Source: Vibrio sp. SNU_ST1
GTDB taxonomy: Bacteria > Pseudomonadota > Gammaproteobacteria > Enterobacterales > Vibrionaceae
Length of the DNA: 64,000 nt
Reading direction: 5' to 3'
Assembly: GCF_030563405.1 (NCBI RefSeq)
Contig: NZ_CP130749.1
Span: 744,001 to 808,000 of the forward strand
Notes under the pieces: generated by a model
The model's input: only the letters and a program-made list of their open reading frames with translations
What the model was told of the DNA's origin: nothing
The model's database searches: none
Shown: piece by piece, positions 59,230 to 64,000 of the stretch
Layout of the letters: the number at the start of each line of letters is the position of its first letter
Position numbering within the stretch: the stretch's first letter is position 1
Position numbers and translations under genes: made by a program

Positions 59230-61668
59230 ATGAAAAAGTTATTTAGTGTTTCGCTGCTTGCTTCAGCGATGTTTCTTGCTGGTTGTGGTGATGACTCTTC
59301 GAGTTCAGGTGCCTCAACCGCCGTTAAATATGAGCAGTACATTCAAGATTCACTTGCTCGCACAACGAGTATTAAGTTCCACCTAAGTGGTGCTAACAAA
59401 GCAGTTCCATTACCAAGCTTCGCTCTGATGGACACGACGGATGGCACTCTCGGGTTACCAACAGGTGGCAAAGATTCGTTAACTAATCCAATTGCGGCAA
59501 TGAACACCATGGATGGTTGGTCTACTTCGATGCCAATCATTATGAATTTCGAAGGTACAGGCCTTGCCGACGGTGTCGCGACTGGCGGCGTTTACATTCT
59601 AAAACTTAGCAGTTCACTCACATCTACAACGCCACCAACGGTTACAGGCGTGTTGACTCTAGGTACGCACTTTAATGTGTTATCTAGCGCTGCAACGGAT
59701 GCCTTTACTATTGTATTTAAAGATTCACTCGATGCATCAAGCGAATACGTGTTGGCACTGTCGAATGAACTGACCGATGTTAATGGCGACCCGGTAGGTA
59801 TGTCGTCAAGCTACGCGGCTCTGAAATCAAGCTCAGTAACCTATACTGACGGTAGCTTAGATCAGGCACAAAAAGTAACTCAAGGTGTTGAGAAAATCTT
59901 TGCAGGGGCGAATGCCGCTGGCAAGGTTAGCCTTGATAACAAAGACATCATCTACTCTACGTGGTTTACCACCGAATCGGTTGGCGGTTCCCTTTTCGCA
60001 ACAAAAGCAGCAACAGCGACCGGGTTGGCTTCTGCGAACCTAAATGGTGTATGGAAAGGCAGTGCAAACCCTAATTCGGTTGACCTAAAAGCCGCTTACA
60101 CTATGTCGTTTCTTCCTGCGGTAACATTCAAAACAGCATTAGCAAATGACACTGATTTTGACAAATACATTGGTGGTGGTGACGCAACTAAGATTGCCAA
60201 AGCCAAATTTGCAATCGGGGCGATGTACGATGCATCAAGTGCAGATGTCAATGTAAGTCAAGGATCGGTTAAGTTACCTTACTACTTAGAAACAAGCAGC
60301 AGTAAATGGAATTCTCAGCCCTTTGAATCAGGTATGCCTAGCCTAGCTAAGGTTTCAAATGCCCTAAGTAATAGTGCAGAACAGGCGAACATGGCCGCTC
60401 AGCTTATTGCTGCTGGTATTGATGCAAGTATATTAGCGACGAGTCAAACAGAGCAGCTTAAACTCATTGGTTTAAACCTGACTCTAAAAGATGGTTCAGC
60501 AATTGATAGCGAGCGAGTCATCACCAAATACTCACCTGTTCCTCAAGTTAAATCATTAGAAGACGTCGAATTCTTACTGTTTACGCCAAATGGTTCTGAT
60601 CCTACTAATGTTGTGATCTACCAACACGGCATCACCTCAGCGAAAGAAAACGCTTATGCGTTCGCTTACAACCTTGCAAAAGCGGGTGTAGCAGTATTGG
60701 CCATTGACCTACCGATCCACGGTACACGCAGTTTGGATGATACTCGTTCGGCAAATGCTGACGTTTTGGCTTATCTAAACTTAGCGAACTTACCCGTCGC
60801 TCGCGACAATGTTCGCCAAAGTGCACTTGATGTTATGGGCTTACGCGCAGCTTTAGCTGTTTCATCACAAGCAACATTGTTAGGCGCGTCACCACTTAAA
60901 GGTTTTGATTTAACCAAAGGCTCACAAGTGAAGTTCCTAGGCCACTCGCTCGGCGGTATTGTTGGAACGACTGCAGTTGCAGCCTCTAACCGTACTCTCG
61001 GGAGTGTCCCAGCTGATTCACTTTACTCATTCAGTGCGGCTGCTATAGAAAACTCTGGGGGGCAGATATCGAACCTTCTATTAGGCTCTACAGAGTTTGG
61101 CCCTCAAGTTAAGCACAGCGTTGCATTGAGCGCTTCAACTGAATACGCAGGTTTCGCAACCGCGAACTGTGGAAGCCTCTCTAGTAAACAGTGTTACACA
61201 ACATTTGAAGCAAACGCGACTGCAGCACAGAAAGCAACCATGACAGCCGCTTTTCAACAGTTCGCTTACGCTGCGCAAACTGTGTTAGATACCGTTGATC
61301 CGTTTACCAATGCTGCTTATCTAGTTGCTTCTGGCTCACCTGTTCTGCCTATTTATATGGGGCAAGTACAAGGTGATGATACAGTACCAAACACAGTCGC
61401 AAACGCTCCATTCGCGGGAACCACGCCGTTAGCAACTAAGCTGGGCCTAACAGAGATTAATTCAAAAAAACTAACGGTTGATGGTGCTAAGAGCTTTGTT
61501 AAGTTCAGTGATGTTGCTGCGCACAGTACGTTTGTAATACCGCAAGATACCACTACACCAACGCCTTTGGACGCCGGTCATCATGTAAGCATGCAGACAC
61601 AAGCTGTAGACTTCTTGATAGACAACGCGTTAACTTCAGCATCCATTACTGATTCCTTCTTGGAATAA
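59230..61668 (+). CDS. volA: Surface lysophospholipase VolA (VolA/Pla-1 family)
   Basis: 812 residues. Lipobox LAGC in MKKLFSVSLLASAMFLAGC; the region after Cys is DDSSSSGAST, without an inner-membrane retention Asp at +2 issue to note except Gly. The lipase nucleophile elbow GHSLGGIVG and VVIYQHGITSAKENAYAF are clear. VolA on V. cholerae releases fatty acids from lysophosphatidylcholine at the cell surface for FadL. The 13-bp spacing after fadL supports this shared role. Confidence 0.93.
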   Translation: MKKLFSVSLLASAMFLAGCGDDSSSSGASTAVKYEQYIQDSLARTTSIKFHLSGANKAVPLPSFALMDTTDGTLGLPTGGKDSLTNPIAAMNTMDGWSTSMPIIMNFEGTGLADGVATGGVYILKLSSSLTSTTPPTVTGVLTLGTHFNVLSSAATDAFTIVFKDSLDASSEYVLALSNELTDVNGDPVGMSSSYAALKSSSVTYTDGSLDQAQKVTQGVEKIFAGANAAGKVSLDNKDIIYSTWFTTESVGGSLFATKAATATGLASANLNGVWKGSANPNSVDLKAAYTMSFLPAVTFKTALANDTDFDKYIGGGDATKIAKAKFAIGAMYDASSADVNVSQGSVKLPYYLETSSSKWNSQPFESGMPSLAKVSNALSNSAEQANMAAQLIAAGIDASILATSQTEQLKLIGLNLTLKDGSAIDSERVITKYSPVPQVKSLEDVEFLLFTPNGSDPTNVVIYQHGITSAKENAYAFAYNLAKAGVAVLAIDLPIHGTRSLDDTRSANADVLAYLNLANLPVARDNVRQSALDVMGLRAALAVSSQATLLGASPLKGFDLTKGSQVKFLGHSLGGIVGTTAVAASNRTLGSVPADSLYSFSAAAIENSGGQISNLLLGSTEFGPQVKHSVALSASTEYAGFATANCGSLSSKQCYTTFEANATAAQKATMTAAFQQFAYAAQTVLDTVDPFTNAAYLVASGSPVLPIYMGQVQGDDTVPNTVANAPFAGTTPLATKLGLTEINSKKLTVDGAKSFVKFSDVAAHSTFVIPQDTTTPTPLDAGHHVSMQTQAVDFLIDNALTSASITDSFLE

Positions 61669-61687
61669 GAAATAGTTGCAACTAAAC

Positions 61688-61715
61688 AAATGCCAGCCTA
61701 ACCGCTGGCATTTTT
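61688..61715 (+). terminator. Terminator of fadL-volA
   Basis: AAATGCCAGC / GCTGGCATTT, perfect 10 bp, loop CTAACC, then T run. Confidence 0.93.
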
Positions 61716-61888
61716 GTTTCTATCACCAACTAACCATCCCTAGTTAACCGTTTGCATAAAACGTTAAAACACAAATGGTTGATCTCGGCTAAAATTAATC
61801 AAGACAGAATACCGTACGACCTCTTTCTTTATTGTAAATAAAGTGGATAATAGCCCCGTAATTAATACCTAATAAATGTGAGTCCATT

Positions 61889-62446
61889 ATGTCTTCTGAA
61901 GCTACTATGCTAGAACGCTGCCAATCTAAATGTGAACTATGTGGTTCTGATTCTTCTCTTACTGCGTACGCAGTGCCGCCACACAGCCACGTAACAGTGG
62001 ATCACGGCATCATGGTATGTGACAAATGCCTTGGTGAGATTGACGAACCTAAAGATATCAACCACTGGCGCTGCCTAAGCGACAGCATGTGGAGTCAAGA
62101 GGCACCAGTTCAAGTAACGGCATGGCGTCAACTTACTCGTCTGAACACTGAAAGCTGGGCTCAAGACGCACTAGACATGATGTACCTTGAAGAAGAAACA
62201 TCAGTGTGGGCACAAATCGGCATGTCTGCTGATGATAAGCCTCTTGATGTAAACGGCGTTGAGCTTAAAAAAGGTGACGACGTAACAGTAATCAAAGACC
62301 TGCCAATCAAAGGGACTAACCAAGTGATTAAGCAAGGTACTGTTATCCGTGGCATCAGCGTTGGTGACGATCCTAAGCTTGTTTCTGGTAAAACAAACGG
62401 CGGTCAATCAATGTACGTAATCGCTGAGTTCTGCCGTAAGAAGTAA
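61889..62446 (+). CDS. PhnA-domain protein (YjdM-like with N-terminal extension)
   Basis: 185 residues; E. coli YjdM has about 111. The extra N-terminal 75 residues contain CELCGSD and CDKCLGEID, a zinc-ribbon-like pair. The C-terminal PhnA domain is visible in DVNGVELKKGDDVTVIKDLP and KQGTVIRGISVGDDPKLVSG, GGQSMYVIAEFCRKK. Despite the name, PhnA proteins are not the phosphonatase; function unknown. Confidence 0.85.
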   Translation: MSSEATMLERCQSKCELCGSDSSLTAYAVPPHSHVTVDHGIMVCDKCLGEIDEPKDINHWRCLSDSMWSQEAPVQVTAWRQLTRLNTESWAQDALDMMYLEEETSVWAQIGMSADDKPLDVNGVELKKGDDVTVIKDLPIKGTNQVIKQGTVIRGISVGDDPKLVSGKTNGGQSMYVIAEFCRKK

Positions 62447-62473
62447 CTACTTTTTACTTTCGACAGATATTAT

Positions 62474-62500
62474 AAAGGCGCTCTATTGAGCGCCTTTCTT
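62474..62500. terminator. Bidirectional terminator
   Basis: AAAGGCGCTC / GAGCGCCTTT perfect 10-bp stem, loop TATT, between convergent PhnA and helicase genes. Confidence 0.92.
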
Positions 62501-62526
62501 GTATCTACTATCTAATCATTCTTAAT

Positions 62527-63813
62527 TTAGTTATTTCTCAACCAAACGTCTTGGTTTTTAGGTGCTTTCTTCTTTTTCTTCTTGCCTGTACCAGCCGGTG
62601 GCGCAACGGGTTTTAATGCAGCCACAAGTGCAGCGGTTGCTTCTTCATCCACTTCAAAGCCTTCGATTTGCTCACGCTCAAGACGAATTTTGTTCTTCTT
62701 CTCGATGATAGTGAAGTGATGGTAGTCTTCGTGATCGATCAAAGATAATGCTAAACCAACCTCACCTGCACGACCGCTTCGGCCAATACGGTGCATGTAG
62801 TCTGATGGACTACGTGGTAAGTCAAAGTTGATTACTACAGGAAGCTTTTCAATATCCAGACCACGAGCTGCGATGTCTGTCGCGATCAGAACGTCAATTT
62901 CGCCAGATTTAAAATCTTCTAGGATACGAGTACGTGAACCCTGACCTTTATCACCGTGGAATACTTCCGCAATGATACCGCGCTTGTAAAGCTTATCAGC
63001 CAAATGCTCACAGCTGTTTTTCGCATTCACGAAGATCAGAGCTTGTCGCCATTCGTGTTGTTGAATCAGGTGAGCTAACAAAGCTGTCTTACGGCCTTTT
63101 TCGACTTCGAATACTCGCTGAACCAGTGTGCTCGCATTGGCACTTTGAAGTTGGACTTCAATTGGGTCGTTCAGTAATTCGTGAGTCAGCGTTTTAACTT
63201 GCTCAGGGAAAGTCGCAGAGAACAACAGAGTTTGCTTTTTGCTTGGCAGAAGTTTCAAGATCGCATCAAGTTCTTCTGTAAAGCCAAGGCTCAACATACG
63301 GTCAGCTTCATCAAGCACTAACGTTTTTACTTTATCGAGTTTGATAGCGTTGCTTGAGATCAGATCAAGCAAACGACCCGGCGTTGCCACCAAGATATCT
63401 GTACCGCCACGTAGCGCTTGCATCTGAGTGTTTACCGATACACCACCGAATACACAAACGGTTTTAATTGCACCGTTGAAATGCGCTGCGTAAGACTTAA
63501 CGCTATCGGCAACTTGCTTAGCAAGCTCACGTGTAGGAACCAAGATAAGGCCAGACACAAAGTTACCTTTGCCTGCTCTGCGGTCTAAAGGCGCATCTTC
63601 ATGGATTTGTTGTAACAGCGGCAGTGCAAATGCTGCAGTTTTACCTGAACCCGTATTTGCACCTGCAATTAGGTCGCGTCCTGCTAACACACTTGGAATA
63701 ACTTGCGCTTGGATAGGCGTTGGCTGTTGGTATTCAAGCTCGGTAAGACGAGCCATCAAAGGAGATATTAAGCCAAGATCAGAGAAGTTGGTTGGTGTTG
63801 TGGTGTTAGTCAT
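62527..63813 (-). CDS. DEAD-box RNA helicase (RhlE-like)
   Basis: 428 residues. Q motif near PTPIQAQVI, motif I ANTGSGKTAAFALP, Ia PTRELAKQ, Ib TPGRLLDL, II VLDEADRML, III SATFP, V ATDIAARGLDI and VI HRIGRSGRAG are all present. The tail is Lys-rich (GKKKKKKAPKN). It should unwind RNA duplexes in ribosome assembly or decay. RhlE-type by overall form; other DEAD-box names are possible. Confidence 0.92.
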   Translation of the reverse strand: MTNTTTPTNFSDLGLISPLMARLTELEYQQPTPIQAQVIPSVLAGRDLIAGANTGSGKTAAFALPLLQQIHEDAPLDRRAGKGNFVSGLILVPTRELAKQVADSVKSYAAHFNGAIKTVCVFGGVSVNTQMQALRGGTDILVATPGRLLDLISSNAIKLDKVKTLVLDEADRMLSLGFTEELDAILKLLPSKKQTLLFSATFPEQVKTLTHELLNDPIEVQLQSANASTLVQRVFEVEKGRKTALLAHLIQQHEWRQALIFVNAKNSCEHLADKLYKRGIIAEVFHGDKGQGSRTRILEDFKSGEIDVLIATDIAARGLDIEKLPVVINFDLPRSPSDYMHRIGRSGRAGEVGLALSLIDHEDYHHFTIIEKKNKIRLEREQIEGFEVDEEATAALVAALKPVAPPAGTGKKKKKKAPKNQDVWLRNN

Positions 63814-64000
63814 TAATTGCAGGAACTCAAAGCTAAAATAATAGCGCGCTATATTAACGTATTTCAGCTGTATTACGTAACTAAATCGCCCCTTTCTTCC
63901 GTGTTTCAGTGATTAAGCCCCTCTAAAACACATCCAAATATGAAGTTATCTCAAGATTTGTCTTTCAGAGATAAAGTTTTCTTTCAGATACAAAAACGCC
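63814..64000. other. Region upstream of the DEAD-box helicase gene
   Basis: 187 bp to the window edge, presumably the helicase promoter. Nothing recognised. Confidence 0.35.

Noticed and set aside
1..64000. CRISPR array, tRNA or rRNA gene
   Set aside because: No regularly spaced identical repeats with unique spacers, and no cloverleaf or rRNA signature, were noticed by eye. A tRNAscan/Infernal run would be decisive.

Overview
The window looks like a Vibrio chromosome, most likely chromosome 2 of a Splendidus-clade or related marine species. The evidence is gene content and order: pntAB, then vxrABCDE, then yciH, ddl and hutA appear in the same relative order as I remember for V. cholerae chromosome 2 (about VCA0563 to VCA0576). 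Moderate GC and Vibrio-type families (ComFB, DUF3404, DUF2861, DUF3319, DUF3389, FabV, FadL-VolA) agree. The locus numbers are from memory and were not searched. A 28-bp XerCD dif site at 21112-21139 places the window at the replication terminus.

Layout. 0-3 kb: end of an outer-membrane barrel gene, a diguanylate cyclase, a ComFB-family protein behind a 16-bp tandem repeat, and a HlyU-family protein. 3.3-6.3 kb: the proton-pumping transhydrogenase pntAB. 6.6-11 kb: the vxrABCDE two-component operon (envelope stress and type VI secretion in V. cholerae), with a hairpin over the vxrE ribosome binding site. 11-13 kb: a mostly empty spacer and a second diguanylate cyclase.

13.1-21.1 kb is an accessory island ending at dif. 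It holds a near-perfect LexA (SOS) box before two small phage-like membrane ORFs, a small zinc ribbon, two tiny membrane proteins and an orphan ORF. A complete Gabija anti-phage system (gajA-gajB) follows, then an inovirus-like remnant (DUF3653 repressor-like gene divergent from a broken early ORF, with a possible Xer attachment site behind it), an IS1202/ISNCY-type insertion sequence, and dif. The simplest reading is that Xer-dependent elements accumulated beside dif, one carrying Gabija and another an inovirus.

21.3-32.5 kb returns to core genes: yciH, a DUF3319 gene, an unusual tyrosine recombinase, ddl, a SPOR lipoprotein, the protein acetyltransferase pat, a LysR regulator, the heme receptor hutA with a Fur-like box, a 24-codon ORF and galE. 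33-41.5 kb: 5-oxoprolinase pxpABC, an FAD oxidoreductase, and ybbP-ybbA divergent from tesA with overlapping start codons. 41.5-49.6 kb: fabV, a GAF-(degenerate GGDEF)-EAL protein, an ABC-class ATPase, a PBP2 gene outside the usual rod cluster, and a DnaJ-related gene. 49.8-64 kb: a 2OG-Fe(II) oxygenase, YjdF-like protein, zinc ribbon, EamA transporter, SgrR-type regulator, DUF3389, menI-like thioesterase, LoiP-type metalloprotease, site-2 protease, the fadL-volA lipid-scavenging pair, a PhnA protein and a DEAD-box helicase.

I saw no rRNA, tRNA or CRISPR array by eye. The components of the island are mostly known families. What may be new is their arrangement at dif and the unassigned small genes around Gabija.
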